Shown: positions 12,541 through 25,499, numbered from the stretch's first letter. The stretch is 64,000 nt of DNA from Turnera subulata (GCA_028386065.3 JAKUCV010002243.1:62001-126000); one strand, 5' to 3'. The notes: generated from the sequence alone by a model not told the origin. Program-made: numbers and translations.

Positions 12541-14461
12541 TGCAAGTGGTATGAAACATTCAGGGCACAACAAGCAATGCAACAGTTAGCTGGATTGGTA
12601 ATTGTGGTGGGTTGCCGTCTGAGAGATTTAGAATTTGCTGGTCTTTACCTTCTCTGTATGTAGAACATCTATAGAGGGTACTCAAGTGAGCCATTTATCA
12701 GGGCACTAAAAGCCTCTTGAATGGCGCACCTTGGGGCTTGATGTAGGATGGAAAAGTGTGGATATGAATTATGCAGGTCCATGTAGATGCACATTATGTC
12801 TTCAAATTTTATGTTAAACCTTCATATTTGCAATACAAAGATAATTATAAACAGTGTAATTTGCTTGAATTTATATACTAAGAACCATCTTTTAATAAAT
12901 TTTGTTTTAGATAATCAATTTTACAAGCTATGTAGCTAAATCAAATTTATAATGTTTTTTTTTTACATATTTCTTGGTATTTATCTTATAGTTTTATTTA
13001 TATTGGCAAAAATGAGGACTAATCATTTGGTCATAGTAGCTCCAGTGGTGGATTAGGCGCAAAAATCTAACACGAAGAAAGATATTCACTATCCAGCAAA
13101 TTTCAAGTTGTACATCACTTTCAGATTAGAGTCTGATACTCGGTTAGAATTTAGATGGATCAATTATCTCCCCGGAAATTAGGTCATCATTGCCAACAGG
13201 TGGAGGTGGCTTGTGCAAGAGTGCGGCCCACAAGTTTGCCAGCAATGTCACCCTTATTCAATCAATATTCAATGTGAACATTTTGTGTTCATCCAAGTGG
13301 AAATTCTGATTGGTTTGCCAAAATAATTATCTAAAGCTTGAGGTGCCATTCCATTAGTGGTCGCTGCTGGTGGTGGAGTAATTAGTTTGCTCTATAGCTT
13401 GACAACTTCCAATCCTACTTTTCTCTTGAAATTAGAAAGCTGTCGACTACCAACCACCAGAGGATCCGTGACAACTACACATCAACCATGAGAGGAAAGT
13501 GCCGAGTAGATGCAAATAAATACATGGTAAAACTTGGTAAAACGGCCAGGTGGATTTGAAGCTGGGTTAGAAGTTTGCAATTGGGGACTGAATTGGCCTT
13601 ACAAAAGCGCCTTTAAGTCGAACTAAGTGTCTCCTCCAACAATCAAATTCTTAATCAAGAATTTTCATCTGTTGATGACCTCTCATCACTAAGCAGAGAT
13701 CAATGGCTAATCGGCAAACACCATTCGAGGGCTCACCTAAGAATATAATTCGGTATAGCTTGTGCAAGGGCTCTCCCTGCCCGAGTACTCCTAAGTGCTC
13801 AATCCTTCAACTATATGAAAAGGCTTAGGACTGTTATTTACTATTTATAATGCTAGTTAACACTATTGATTAATATATGCCGGAAGATTCCTAAAGGCTA
13901 TTCTTTATCAACCGTAATAACATTTCAGCCCCCACCACAATGGTCCATGACATGGAAACGCTACTACATTTTATGCAATGAGGTGCAGTGCACATATAAA
14001 CATACCTATCAAAGACACATTGTGACCCAACAAATTTAAAAGCGAAAAAGAACACCACCCAATAAGAAAAGGAAAGGAAACAATGAAAAATGAAACCATC
14101 TTTCCATTATTCCATATTCACAAACAAAAGCCGCCGGTTCTCCGCCGCTTCTTGTCCTTCACATTATCTTCATTTCTATGTCTTTTCCCTCAACTAAAAG
14201 CATATATACCATTCCCAACCAAACACCAAGAACATTCAACATATAATTCTCAGATTATAATTTAAAGAAACATATATAATCAGTTAACTCGAGCAATATA
14301 TGATACTTCACTAATAAATTACATGAAAAGGTAATTAACAAGTCATATTGGATTAAAGCACATAGCAAACCCATACAAGAAAAAAAAAATTGCCTCTTAC
14401 AAGCATACATAACCTACGAATCCTAACAAGACGCAAGTCTTAATATACCAAAAATTTTCAG
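12541..14461. other. 3' UTR of the WVD2-like gene and intergenic DNA
   Basis: The first 300-400 bp are presumably 3' UTR, with AATACAAAG/AATAAAT-like signals around 12830-12900. The rest is AT-rich with no supported gene. The last part (about 14250-14460) is probably the 3' UTR of the convergent proline-rich gene. Confidence 0.4.
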
Positions 14462-14890
14462 TTACAATAACAAAGGACCAAAGAGAAAAATGAAGGCAAG
14501 AATATTAGTAGTGACCAATATATACGTTGCCCCTGGAAGCCTGGTCGCCGATGACTGATTCCCGTGAGGTGGCTTCCTGTAGTAGAAGGGGAAGTAAGGC
14601 AAGATGGGGTCAGGAGGGGGAGGAGTGCCATAGTAGCTGTTGGCAGGAGGAGGGTAATATGGTAAATTCCCTGAAGGTGTAGGGTAGTATCCGGGAGGTG
14701 GGTATATCGCCCCCCCTGACTGAGACGGCGGAGATGGCGGTGTAGTGACGGCGGGGGTGCCACCGGGACCGGTGGGCGGAGGATAGCATGGATAAGGGCA
14801 AGTGTCATCGGACATGGTCATGGTTGGAAGGTGGAGAAGTATGGAGGTGAAGAAGAGGGTGGAGAGGAGTAGGGTTAGTTTAGTATCCAT
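14462..14890 (-). CDS. Small secreted proline/tyrosine-rich protein (extensin-like, probable GPI anchor), 142 aa
   Basis: Single-exon gene. I chose the ATG at 14890 (MDTKLTLLLSTLFF) rather than the upstream in-frame one because it starts directly with a signal peptide of about 25 residues. The mature part opens with the cysteine pair CPYPC and is rich in PPP, YYPPP and SPP motifs, typical of hydroxyproline-rich cell-wall proteins. It ends in a hydrophobic tail (YILVTTNILAFIFLFGPLLL) without a basic cytoplasmic end, which suits a GPI-anchor signal. A role in the cell wall or at the plasma-membrane surface is inference; no specific function is known to me. Two related minus-strand genes follow at 20.5 and 25.0 kb. 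Confidence 0.75.
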   Translation of the reverse strand: MDTKLTLLLSTLFFTSILLHLPTMTMSDDTCPYPCYPPPTGPGGTPAVTTPPSPPSQSGGAIYPPPGYYPTPSGNLPYYPPPANSYYGTPPPPDPILPYFPFYYRKPPHGNQSSATRLPGATYILVTTNILAFIFLFGPLLL

Positions 14891-17800
14891 GATGTAATAG
14901 GGGTGTGGGGAGAAGAGGAAATGAGAGGGACAAATATGAGTGACCAAAAGAAGTGGGTGAAGTGAGTGATGCTATGGGGAGTGAGTTGTTATTGCAAGAA
15001 GAAGTCTTTTGTTGGTGTTTTGTCATGACACATAAAGGCAAAAGGAAAAAAAGAAGGCTTTAGGCTACAACAAAAGAAAATTTTAATCTTGAAAGCGAAA
15101 ATATTTCATTAAATAGAAAGGGTATCCAAATACATCAAATTAGAAAGCAAGTTATAGAATGAAATCGCCTTTGGGTATAAGGTATGGGGGGATCCGGCCA
15201 AAAGAGGTTACACCTACACACCATGCATTTGTGAAACTTGGCCCCAGTGACTTAAGATGAAAGCATTGGTAGATGAACAATTGAGACAATGATAGAAGAA
15301 GGATTGTTGAGGTGGAGATATATGGGCAAAGAGAGTCTTTAATTATTGCACATGAGAATCAAGCAAACCACTCGATTCTTGTTTTATATTTGTGTTGATT
15401 AGTTCAGTTGTTGGGGGTATCTTTCTCAAGATGTTTCCTCTCTAAAATTTTAATCAGGCCGTTCATTAACAACCACTAATTGAGGCTTTAATCGAAGATG
15501 TTTAACTGCGTTTGGTGCCTCTTAGAATGTCTTGTTTAGATGATTAATCTAGCTCTGTTTTGTCCCATTAGGTTATATGATATTCAACTACTTTGTTTTT
15601 CAATGAGTTTCACCAGAATAATTATATGCTTAGGTAATTAAACACGGTTGGAATTATCATATAAGTCTTTTTTTTTTCCTAAACAATGGTAACTTGCCTC
15701 TACAAATGCATTGAGTCCTTAAATCTGCAATTTGTTTGAATGAAGCAGCCATCTTGAAGTGCTATATTAATTGGATCTTGTCCAAATCCGCTTTCTATAT
15801 ATGAAATAGTTTCGCTTATTGGCTGGCTGGCCCTTTTCATCAGAACCTATAGCTTTGTTTCTAAATGAGTTGGCTTTAAATATTATTGGTAGTATGTTCT
15901 TGTTTGTTGATCTCAAAATATATTCTCTGTAATTTAGAGTCATGTCCCCCAAAGCAGGGTTTTGCAAGCACTACGCAGGCCCATTTCTAAAATCGAAAAA
16001 TTGCATTAAGATCGTAGAGAGCATGACCCTCTTCTTTCTTTCTAATTTGTTTTGAAAGGATTTATCAAAACTTTGAACCCTTTGATTAAACCAAAAAAAA
16101 CGAGGTTCTCTGTTCATGGGGAGGAAATAGAATGCTCTTATTGAGTTGCATCAAATTCAGGCAGTAACCTATGTAATGTAACACCAGGGGAAGTTGGTGT
16201 CTAATTAACTGAGTGGAGCGCATTGGATGCCTTTGGAGATTGGACCCACTATATGTAAGCATCACCAATTCATTATCTACTTAATATTCGATTGCCATCC
16301 TTTTTTGAATTCTGCCCTGCATGGTTTTATTTAGAAATTGAAAATGAGGCATACTGTAACCTAGACTTCTAAGAATTGTATAGTGTGATCAATTATTGAT
16401 GCGACGTGAACACAAAGATAGGAACTTAATTAAGAGTCCAATTTGATGACTTAATATTTTTGCTGACTTTGAAAGTCATGACTCGATTCCTCTCAAAAAA
16501 CCTGATTCCTCACGCAAGAGAAATTATAGACATCACAGCTGGAAAGCTACAAATGGAGTGATTTTGACGTCTGTGCTAAGTTCCAACCTTGAACCTTCTA
16601 CATTTCATGACCTTATTGGTTAACAATAAAAACATAGTACAACCCTATGTTTCCTTGAATTTGAACCGCATAAATGTGCACTAATTAATGTATAGATTAA
16701 GAAGAAGCTGTACCTTTTCTGATTAAACCATACATAGGCATGAAGTCTTCAGAACAAGTGAAGTTCGGTGAAAGGATTTTCCTTAATTTTCTTCCTGTCG
16801 GTGGAAGTAGTCTTAGTTGTCTTTGTTCTTTGTTTCTCCAGAAGTGCTTGTTTTGATGTGTGGTAGTTACAGGCTACAGCTAACAATGAATCCAATCCAA
16901 CTAATGTTAACCTGAAACTTTGATGAGACTAATGTTGGTATATTGTCAAGTCTATATGCTAGTAATAACTAATAACTACCGGGTTTACAAAAAGCGCAAT
17001 AGTTTTTTGTGATTCTGTCCACCTCAGTGTCATAAGAATCAGTGAAATTTTAGGGGATTAAAAAGCTTAATCTTTGAACTGAAGTAACTTGATAATTAAG
17101 GTCTAAGGATCAGCATGCTTATCAAGCTATAATATTTGATGCCTTATTGGACCCATTTTCAGTTTTTCTTTTGGATTTTCTTCTTTCGGTCCAATGATAC
17201 AGGTAGTTTATCTTCAATTATTATTTGCCTACCAAAAGCAGGGGACCGGATATTCATTGAAAAGGTGTGTGCTCCTTTTCTTTGTGTCATTTTCTAGACA
17301 ATGATCTGGAAAAACGTTTCGAATTGTTTCTCAGAAAGAAGGGCGAAATACATTATAGCTGAGTTGCTTAATGGCTTAATGCATATATGTGAAGTATATT
17401 CTGGCATTTTGAACTTTTGAGAGAGAGCTGAGCTCATGGTGCAAGATCTATGAACTTAATTAATTGAATAGAGAGATCCGTATTAAGTATCTATATATGT
17501 ACATAGAGTTGTAAATCTTTTTTTATCTCAATCAAATTGGTGTAAGGCTTTTTCTACTGTTTCTTGATCAGTTTTCCACTTTCAACGAATTTGATCTCAG
17601 TGGAACTCTTCATTCGTCTCCACATGGCTTATATCAATCAAAAAACATGATTTCATTCTTATCCACACAAGGGCTAGCAGCCTAGTACATCTAGAAGATG
17701 ATACACTAATCAGTTTTGCTATAATGTAATTTTGTGAGAAACAAAACTAGGCCCCTCATGCCTTTAACTATTCATGCAAAACCAATTTGCTATAAGGACA

Positions 17801-18174
17801 ACTACAAAGGTATTATTCCCCATCAATCCGCGTCTAAGTACAGACAAAGTTAGAACAGCCTACCAAGTAAATTACTTACTTTAATATTCAACCTGAGTCA
17901 AAATAAGGTTTAGTCTGTTTTGGAAATTGTGCAAAGTGATCCTAAAACTTTTATCTAGAATTCCATAACCCATCATTCCCCAGCTTGATGTGACATTGAT
18001 GCACGATAAAGCAGTAGGTTAGCTAGAATGGTGAGAATTGACACATGAGGTTATTTCAAGGAAAAGAAGTTACTTGTGGCAGGGCTTGAAGTTGATTTCA
18101 AAGTTTAATGCTGCTAATTAACCGTTGGTTTGGCTCATCCTGATAGGCCGCTGGCACAACAATAACTACTACTA

Positions 18175-18449
18175 TTCCCTCCGTTTCTTTTTAATTGTCA
18201 TTTAAGGTTTGGCACAAAGATTAAGAAATCCCTAACTAACCTTGATTTAGTAAAAAAATTATAAATAAAAAATTAAATTAACCCTTTCATTAATTATTTA
18301 TTTTTTCAATACTATTTATTTTTTTAGGTCCTATTACTAGGGGTAAATAAAAGAAAAAAATTTTAACATGCATTGAATATATCAATGTGTCAATTAATTT
18401 GAAACAAACAACAATTCCTAAAATGAAAGTTAATATGAAACGGAGGGAG
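18175..18449. mobile_element. Stowaway-like MITE
   Basis: The 275-bp element starts TTCCCTCCGTTTC and ends GAAACGGAGGGAG. These are inverse complements apart from the first base. It is flanked by TA on both sides (18173-18174 and 18450-18451), the Tc1/mariner target. The interior is A/T-rich and non-coding. The CTCCCTCCGT terminus is the known Stowaway consensus. Confidence 0.88.
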
Positions 18450-19094
18450 TATTTGTTTGGGTAGGAATAAAAAAATGCAGATTTGGTTAACTAGCCAACT
18501 TTAAACAAGTTTTTCCCGTGCTTACATTTTCATGACAGATTAAACTTGTGCTAAAGTGAAATTAGCGACCATGCATTATAACTCCAAAATAACTCTTTGA
18601 ACAGAATTTAAATAGAAAAAGGAAAGAGAGAAGTGGAAAGAAAGGAAGGAAAAAGTATATTGCTTTTGCAGATGCCAGAAAAGAATGTACAAAACTGCCA
18701 AATTTTCCCAGATGTGGTCATGATTCATGAGTGACACTTAAGACCCACCTAAAGGGCTAAAACCTTCGATATGGGTTACTTGGTGTAATACTTTGAAGGT
18801 GGGCCCCAAAATTTGGTGAAATCGAAGTTGATCTCAAAAAGTTGCACTGACTTCTGACACATTGAGATCAAAGAACTGATGAGTTTCAACTGTCTGACAC
18901 ATATGATCTTCTCCTGTCTTGTTTTCAGGCTTCTTCTTTAATTTTACTTCACCACAATAGTTAATCACCCCCATTGGGCCACCAGTGAGGGCCTATATAG
19001 ACACGTGTAAGAGTTTAACAGTACTCCTAAATCTTATTTTTGAGCTCTGTAGTTTAATCAACGTTACAGACCAGTTAGGTATGAAAAACAAGTG

Positions 19095-19134
19095 ACCCAT
19101 CCTTGAATTCTAGTACCCATCCTTGAATTCTAGT
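19095..19134. repeat. 20-bp tandem duplication
   Basis: ACCCATCCTTGAATTCTAGT occurs twice head to tail with no difference. It lies in intergenic DNA and looks like a recent replication-slippage or repair duplication. Confidence 0.9.
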
Positions 19135-20477
19135 AAGTAGTAACTTAATATTATATGTTGCCCATAACTCATTTTCAACAATGTTATCTAATAATTTTTT
19201 TCCAATCGTCTGTCATAATTAATTAGAGAAATGGTAGCAGAGGATCTGATAAATAAAAAATGACTAAAACATACTTGTTTAAGGAACATCAAATGGATAT
19301 TTTCTCATGCCTCTTGTATATATTTTCCCTAGTTTATCGATTTATGGCAAGATATGCTCACCGACATTGAATTAATGAAGTGATTCAAAAGTAGCATGCA
19401 TATGCAAATTATTAATTATCAATTTGATTGAGGAGATTTGAGAGATCATTAATTAATTTTTCTTGCTAGAAATAGAGATGTATCACCAAGTACATTGGTC
19501 ATGCCTTGACAAATAAATATTTTTATTTCTCATCGTCTTGATGCTCAATGCAGCCAGAATTGCTCAAGATCAATTAGAAAGCTTACCAAATGCAAAGCAA
19601 ATGTACCCATAAGAGGATATTAGCATTAGAGCCACGCAATATGCTTCTACACACTAACTTTCGTTTAGGCTAAAAGTCAAAAAGTTCCATTAATATCTAC
19701 ATTTGTCGGCAAACACACAAATTAAACCATCTATGTATACATCAAACATTTAGCCCATACTATAATTTAAACCCTTTTTTTCTGTCAAAACCTTACTGAT
19801 TTTAATTGGTAGAGATGGGGACGAGCCTAAGGACATCACTAGCAGGCTGCTGGTGGGCCAAAGTGGAGGTGAAGCTCTTAACTAATTAGGCAGTGGAAAC
19901 GCAACCTGGTAGGCTGATCCGATGTCCAGACGTCAACACCAAGATAATACATGTGCCATCAATGACACAACATGCTTATGTACTATGTACCTAACTAGAA
20001 CTTTCTTGTTTATGATCTCATTTAAAAAAAAAGTCGCACCATGTAATAAACTAATGCAGTTTTGGTTATAAACCAGCACCTAACCCAGAATTAATTGGCA
20101 ACTTGCTCTTTTTGTGAATTGTTATTTGCTGCAAATTCTTACTGTAAATCAATCATGGGAGAAAGTGGCGTCCGTAAATGAAAAGATAAGATCACGATCC
20201 ATAACAATTTGAGTGCAGGAAAAAGAATACATAAGACAAGCAACATCTGGAAATTATAGTAATAATATGTTATGACAATTAAACCAAGAAAAAAGAAAGG
20301 AGGGAGAGAAAATTAGGATGAGAAAACTAAGTTGTTAATAGTAGATTATTTGAACAATTGAGACATAAAGCTAATTAAGTACCCGAGTTTTTGGATCCTA
20401 AAAGCTTGCCCTTACAAAAAAGAAGAATATTTTTTTCCCTCAGAATCATATGATCTTTAGAGCATAATAAGGTCCCT

Positions 20478-20909
20478 TTAGAATCCGAATCCTATCAACA
20501 ACAATCCCACCAATCCACACCCAATCAAGACCGGCAAACCCATCAACTTCCGGCCAGGAGCACCGCCAAAGTCATTGTCAACCGGGTACAAGTTCCCTGG
20601 TGGACCGGTGATGTAAATGAATGATGGGGGTGGAGGGCAATTATTGTAGCCTGATGGCGGCTTCTTTGGAGCAGGTGGTGGCAGGGCTGGAGGTGGCGGT
20701 GGCGGGCAAAGTGGCTGCGCCGGCGGTGGCGGAGATGGTGGTGGAGGGCTTGGATTGCATGGGGTGCACTTCTCACCGTTGGTTGACCCGTCTCCGGGCA
20801 CAGTGACGTCATCAAGCTTCCTTGTCTCCAGGCCTTGAATTGTTGCCATCATAGAAGAAATCAAGAGGAGTAGGAAGAGAGAATGGGAGCTCTGCATTTT
20901 TTGCATCAT
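20478..20909 (-). CDS. Small secreted proline-rich protein, probable GPI anchor, 143 aa
   Basis: Single-exon gene. The N-terminus (MMQKMQSSHSLFLLLLISS) is a signal peptide. After a short charged region comes CTPCNPSPPPPSPPPP, then proline blocks, the segment NLYPVDNDFGG, and a hydrophobic tail (LPVLIGCGLVGLLLIGFGF) preceded by small residues, as in GPI-anchor signals. The plan C-x-x-C, polyproline, LYxVD, hydrophobic tail is shared with the gene at 25.0 kb, so the two are probable paralogues. Ser-Pro4-like motifs point to an extensin or hydroxyproline-rich cell-surface protein. Either ATG among the first five codons could be used. Confidence 0.78.
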   Translation of the reverse strand: MMQKMQSSHSLFLLLLISSMMATIQGLETRKLDDVTVPGDGSTNGEKCTPCNPSPPPPSPPPPAQPLCPPPPPPALPPPAPKKPPSGYNNCPPPPSFIYITGPPGNLYPVDNDFGGAPGRKLMGLPVLIGCGLVGLLLIGFGF

Positions 20910-21036
20910 ATTTTTGTGTCAAAGAATTGAGGGAAGTGGTGTGGGTTATTGATGCTACTACTAGTTAATGAAACTGGAGGATTTTTGTTGCTTGTGTATG
21001 TGGGTGTGGAGAGGAAAATTTGGTGGTGGAATAAGG

Positions 21037-21044
21037 GTATATAG
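21037..21044 (-). promoter_or_regulatory. Putative TATA box of the 20.5-kb proline-rich gene
   Basis: CTATATAC on the minus strand, about 130 bp upstream of the start codon at 20909. Position and sequence suit a plant TATA box; no other support. Confidence 0.45.
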
Positions 21045-24000
21045 CTCGATCGCTCTAGCTAGGAGATCAAATAAAGAGGTCTCTAGCTAAGGGCTTGTTA
21101 CGTTATTAGGTGCATGTGTACTGTGTGTATATAGGCTTGGAATTGGTTTCCTGTTTTGGGTTTTAATTTTGATTATTGGATGGCAAAGTGGAAGGAGTGA
21201 GACTTTGTTTATGAGGTACTTGCTTACTTTTGCTTCTTCGCTGTATTTGGTGCATTGCCTTCTTCCACAAGGGAATCCCATTTACATGTGGATGGTCCAA
21301 ATTTTGGGCCCCACCTATCGAAAACTTTTGAATACCCTTTTGATCATCTCGTATTTTGGATATATGGATGTGTATTTTTATACTCTGTTCCAATCATTTG
21401 TGAATATGAATTAATCAAACAAACTTTTTGTTTGTGCGATACGGGGAGCTTCGACTAACATTTCGACTTTGATAGGCAAAAGGGGATGACCCCTTTTTCC
21501 CTTTGGAAAAAAAAAAAGAAACGATATTATGGAGATCGAGTTAATTGTTTAAATCGCATTATTGATCAATTGTGTTCAAGGATTCTATTGAGTCCAGCTG
21601 ACTTTCCACTCTGCTGGACTTAAAATAAATTGGCTTGGATGGTCCGTCCTAGCTTGGAAAGCTTGTAGCTTTTGGCTAAGATCAAGTGAAGAGGACATAT
21701 CTAGGGAGGGAGGATTGTATTAGCAATTAGATTTATCATTTATGCATGCATAATACCTGTAAAGAAAAATGGTATAGAGAACCGCATACACCTTGCAGAT
21801 AAAACAAAATCAGCCAGCACTATATGTATTTTTTTTGCTTGAGATGGACTACTAGCCAGCCCTTTCTTTGCATGAAATTCTACTTTGTACCATGTTCATG
21901 TACACTCTGGCACTCATCAGACACTAGTGCTCTTTAATATTTTGCTTCAATCATGAAAATGAAAAAAATTCAGAGTTCGGTGTCACAGAGGAATGGTATG
22001 TTAACAACGAGCAATGTACTTCTCTCTGGAAAATTTCAGGTCACATCCACATCTTACGAAAACGGTAGATCCGTGGAAGCAATTGCCACTCAATATCACT
22101 GAGCAACCTAATCAAGTAATCATAATCATGTTCTGACAATTCACAAATGCCAAGATGCTACATATGTATCAGTTTTGATAAAGAAATGACAGGAATAACG
22201 TAAAGAGATTATATAGGGTGAATTTTGGAGAAAAGAGTTTGAAAGTGTTTTTAACTTTGAATACAAGCTGACCAATAGGTAACATCCATAAACGTAGTCC
22301 TGAAATTTTTCTATCACAAAGAGGAAAAAATCTTAGCCCTTCTCATTTCTTTTTCTTTGGACAGGAGAGGGAACGTCTATCAAACATTTAAAAAGTCTGT
22401 CTTTGACTGTCCATTGCCAAGTAGGTTGCTCCAATGTATCATAGTCTCCAATTTTGAATCCTATCTCAAATTTCTTATATTTACTCGGTTGCAAAATCTG
22501 CAAGTTATGAGGAAATACTGGCTAAAGACAATATATATATAAAATACTGATAAGCTGAGAAGCCACAATAAGAACTGAGAAGGAAGAATTAATTTCAGGC
22601 GACCAAAATGTACCTTTTCGGTTTTACATAAGAAAAATGCACATAGATCTTCCTCTCAATGATAAAAGTTTGTTCTCTCAATTTTGAAATAATCATTCGA
22701 TCCCAACAGGAGGCATGATCTAATTTTCTTCAGTAATCAACGTAGGGAAAATATTAATTACCTTCATTTTCAACGGGCTCTAGTAGGAAATTTAATTATA
22801 TTTCACACCGCACATGGGTTCTTTTTCCCAGTCGACAAAATAAATGGATGAAATGAACGATTTTTTTTTTAAAAAAAAAAATAGGACAACAAGAAAAAAA
22901 AAGGGAAAGTGACTATAATATTCCACACTATTGATCAGGGGGCATACTTAAGGTAAGCAGGAGAGAAAAGTGAAAAGAAAAACGTTAGGTAGCTTGGATT
23001 TCAGCTTGAAAAAAACGGAAGCAAATGTTCACACGAGGTTATGAAAACAGGGGGACAAAAAATGATGTAAACTTCAAGTGACATTAATCTTAGGCCAGTA
23101 GTAGTACATGATGAGAGGAGACTGGCTAGCAACCCAACATGCCGAGCCACCGACCCATTTTCTTTAAGCATCTTCCATCCTTTTTCTTTCTCAGTTTCCT
23201 AGTCATTTTTCAGGATCATGCAGCTTAATTTATGTATAAGCATTACTTTTGGCTTTGAAATAATTAAGGGTTTGTTTAATCCCCATGTAGATTCTCGATA
23301 TCAATGATTGAGGAATATATTGGAGAGCTAAAAATATGTACCAGTAGAACTCAGATTTTACGCATAATATAATCTGTAGTTGGTTTTGTTGTTCAACCAC
23401 TGACCAATTATGCTCAAAATCGTTGTTAGTCAAATCAGTGAGAAATTAGCTATCTTCTTCTATTTTTTGATACACATATATTTGTTCTGATGATTAATTA
23501 ATTTAGAAAATGAGCCATGTGCTGTTATCAAAGGTGAAGCTATAGCAACTCTGCAAAAATAAAGAGTTATTTTTCTGTGTTGGGGGAGGTAAATAGCAAA
23601 ATAAGACCAGAACAAAACGAACAGACCGCCGGATTCCGGTCTGACCAACCGATAATACAGATCAGCCCAGACCATTAAGATTCCAAAGAAGCCCGTACAT
23701 ATCATTAAGGCTTAAGCCCATCACGCAAATTTGTACAAGCCACGCATGTATTCCATCCTATACCGTTCACAAAATCAATCACAGAAAGATTGAAAAGAAG
23801 TGGAGAAACTACAGAAACGATGCCTAAGGGAGGGAGTGATGATCTTGATAATTGGATTTGATGGTCTATATGGATTACATTAGTTCGACCAAAAAAAAAA
23901 GGATTACATTAGGCCAATTGTTATTACTTCAGCATAGTGGGAGGAATTTCATCAGATATGGAGAATATGGTATACTAATTGGACTTAATATAGAGTGTGC

Positions 24001-24995
24001 CTTGGCTTGGCTGGCTGCTGCATTGACTTCGCAAGGGAACTCCATTTCTGTTCCTTCTCAAAAAAAATTTTAGTGGGTTAAGCATTGTTGTTCGTTTCTT
24101 TAGGAATTCTGTTTTTTCAATACCATATCCATCACTGGGAAATGACAAGACGTATGGATTGGCTAGAATTGGAAACGAAATAATATATCTTTTTTGCCTG
24201 TTTTATGTTATAAAGGAAATAATGAGGACCCAACAGTAGTGAGTTATATATAACCATTTCCCTTCCTAGAGACATCTATATTATAACGCGGCATCTTTGA
24301 TTAAATGATCAATCAATCTTTTACTATCTCTGTATCTAGCTAGATACGAGGGATATTATTCTCTTTTGTTACTAAATCTAAGATTCCATTTAATTCATAA
24401 AAGGCTATCAATTTAAGCATTCTGGCAAAAAAAAAAAATCACTGATTTTTTATCAAGGAAACTGGATGATCCTCTCGCTTTAATCTTTTGTGATCTATGA
24501 TTTTCGGTTCTTGCATACAAATAACATAACCTACGAACTTATATCCTTTTGCGTCCAGTGTTGCTGGACTCGACAGCCTCCCTATCTCTAGTGTGTTCCA
24601 GGCCTAGGTGGACCCAACGTACACCACTTTTTGGCCCATTAACACGACTCCTTACTTAGTAAAACCGCACAGTGCCCAATAGCTAAAACGCAGAAAAGAA
24701 ATGCGAGGAAAGGAAAGAATACCCCCTAAGGGCTACAAGTCGTCGAAGCAGCGTGGAATCAAAAAGAGGAGGGGAAGCCTTGAACCTTTAAAAAACGAAA
24801 AAGAACAACACAAGACAGAATATGGTTCGTGTTGAAAAGGTCACAGAATAAGAAGGTCAAAAAAAAAAAAAAAGACAATGAAAACCAATAAAACAAAAAC
24901 AATTGATTAGATCATTGATAGACTAGCGTTCAAAAAAAGATCAACACTAGAAGTGGGGAGAGCATCTCAATTACTTTAACAAAAAGAAAACGTAG
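21045..24995. other. Gene-poor intergenic region
   Basis: About 4 kb of AT-rich DNA with long A and T runs (for example near 22860) and no convincing coding sequence. It contains one very short retroposon-like insertion (23872-23912). The last 500 bp probably include the 3' UTR of the gene ending at 24996. Confidence 0.45.
23872..23912 (+). mobile_element. Ultra-short LINE tail: 17 bp between 12-bp TSDs
   Basis: GGATTACATTAG at 23872-23883 is repeated exactly at 23901-23912. Between them is TTCGACC followed by ten A. TTCGACC-poly(A) is the 3' terminus of the LINE family seen at 60.3-62.9 kb and 43.1-43.2 kb, so this is best read as an extremely 5'-truncated insertion of that family. Confidence 0.75.
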
Positions 24996-25427
24996 CTAAA
25001 ATCTTAACAACAATCCTAGCAATAGAGACACATGCAAAATCGTGAAGCCAATCAAAGTCTGGCCGGCGCCACTGTCAACAGTGTACAGGCTGGCCGGTGG
25101 GGGTGGAGGGAAATGACCCGCTGGTGGTGATGGCAACCACGGCAAAGCTGGCGCTGGCTGTGGCTGTGGCTGTGGCTGTGGCGGTGGAGGTGGAGGTGGA
25201 CATGGGGATGATGGTTGTGATGATAGTGATGATGGTGGAGGTGGTGGTGGTGAGGGAGGTGGTGGTGGAGGCGGTGACGGTGGCGGTGGTGGCGGGGACT
25301 GTGGCGGGGGATTTGAATCGCATGGCGCGCATTTGACATCTGATTGTAACCCTTGAACCGGTACCAAAAGAGCAAGTGTGAAGATAACCAGAGACATGTG
25401 TAGCACGGAAGAGTGATAGAATTTCAT
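24996..25427 (-). CDS. Small secreted proline-rich protein (polyproline/PQ repeats), probable GPI anchor, 143 aa
   Basis: Single-exon gene. I chose the ATG at 25427 (MKFYHSSVLHMSLVIFTLAL), which opens a signal peptide; an upstream in-frame ATG would add 24 residues. The mature region begins CAPCDSNPPPQSPPPP, followed by polyproline runs, a PQ hexanucleotide microsatellite (PQPQPQPQP, plus-strand GGCTGT repeats near 25150-25180), then SLYTVDSGAGQ and a hydrophobic tail. The plan matches the gene at 20478-20909. The long repeats make this gene prone to length change. A TATATA element lies about 65 bp upstream. The molecular role is unknown; cell-wall or cell-surface location is inference. Confidence 0.78.
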   Translation of the reverse strand: MKFYHSSVLHMSLVIFTLALLVPVQGLQSDVKCAPCDSNPPPQSPPPPPPSPPPPPPPSPPPPPPSSLSSQPSSPCPPPPPPPQPQPQPQPAPALPWLPSPPAGHFPPPPPASLYTVDSGAGQTLIGFTILHVSLLLGLLLRF

Positions 25428-25488
25428 TTTCTTCCACCTAAACTGTGAATATTTGTTAGGGTTTTTGGTGATTAAGTGTGGGATATGA

Positions 25489-25498
25489 GTTATATACA
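25489..25498 (-). promoter_or_regulatory. Putative TATA box of the 25-kb proline-rich gene
   Basis: Minus-strand GTATATAACT about 65 bp upstream of the chosen start codon. The close spacing argues for the downstream ATG (25427), because the longer frame would start inside or at the TATA box. Confidence 0.45.
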
Positions 25499-25499
25499 A

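Larger units (their letters stand above)
14948..20477. other. Gene-poor intergenic region
   Basis: About 5.5 kb of AT-rich DNA with no convincing coding sequence on either strand. It holds one Stowaway-like MITE (18175-18449) and a 20-bp tandem duplication (19095-19134). The left end includes the presumed promoter of the minus-strand gene at 14.5 kb. Confidence 0.5.

Noticed and set aside
25052..25437. Histidine- or threonine-rich open frames on the minus strand, and a valine-rich one on the plus strand
   Set aside because: They are other-frame readings of the polyproline gene at 24996-25427, caused by its simple codon repeats.
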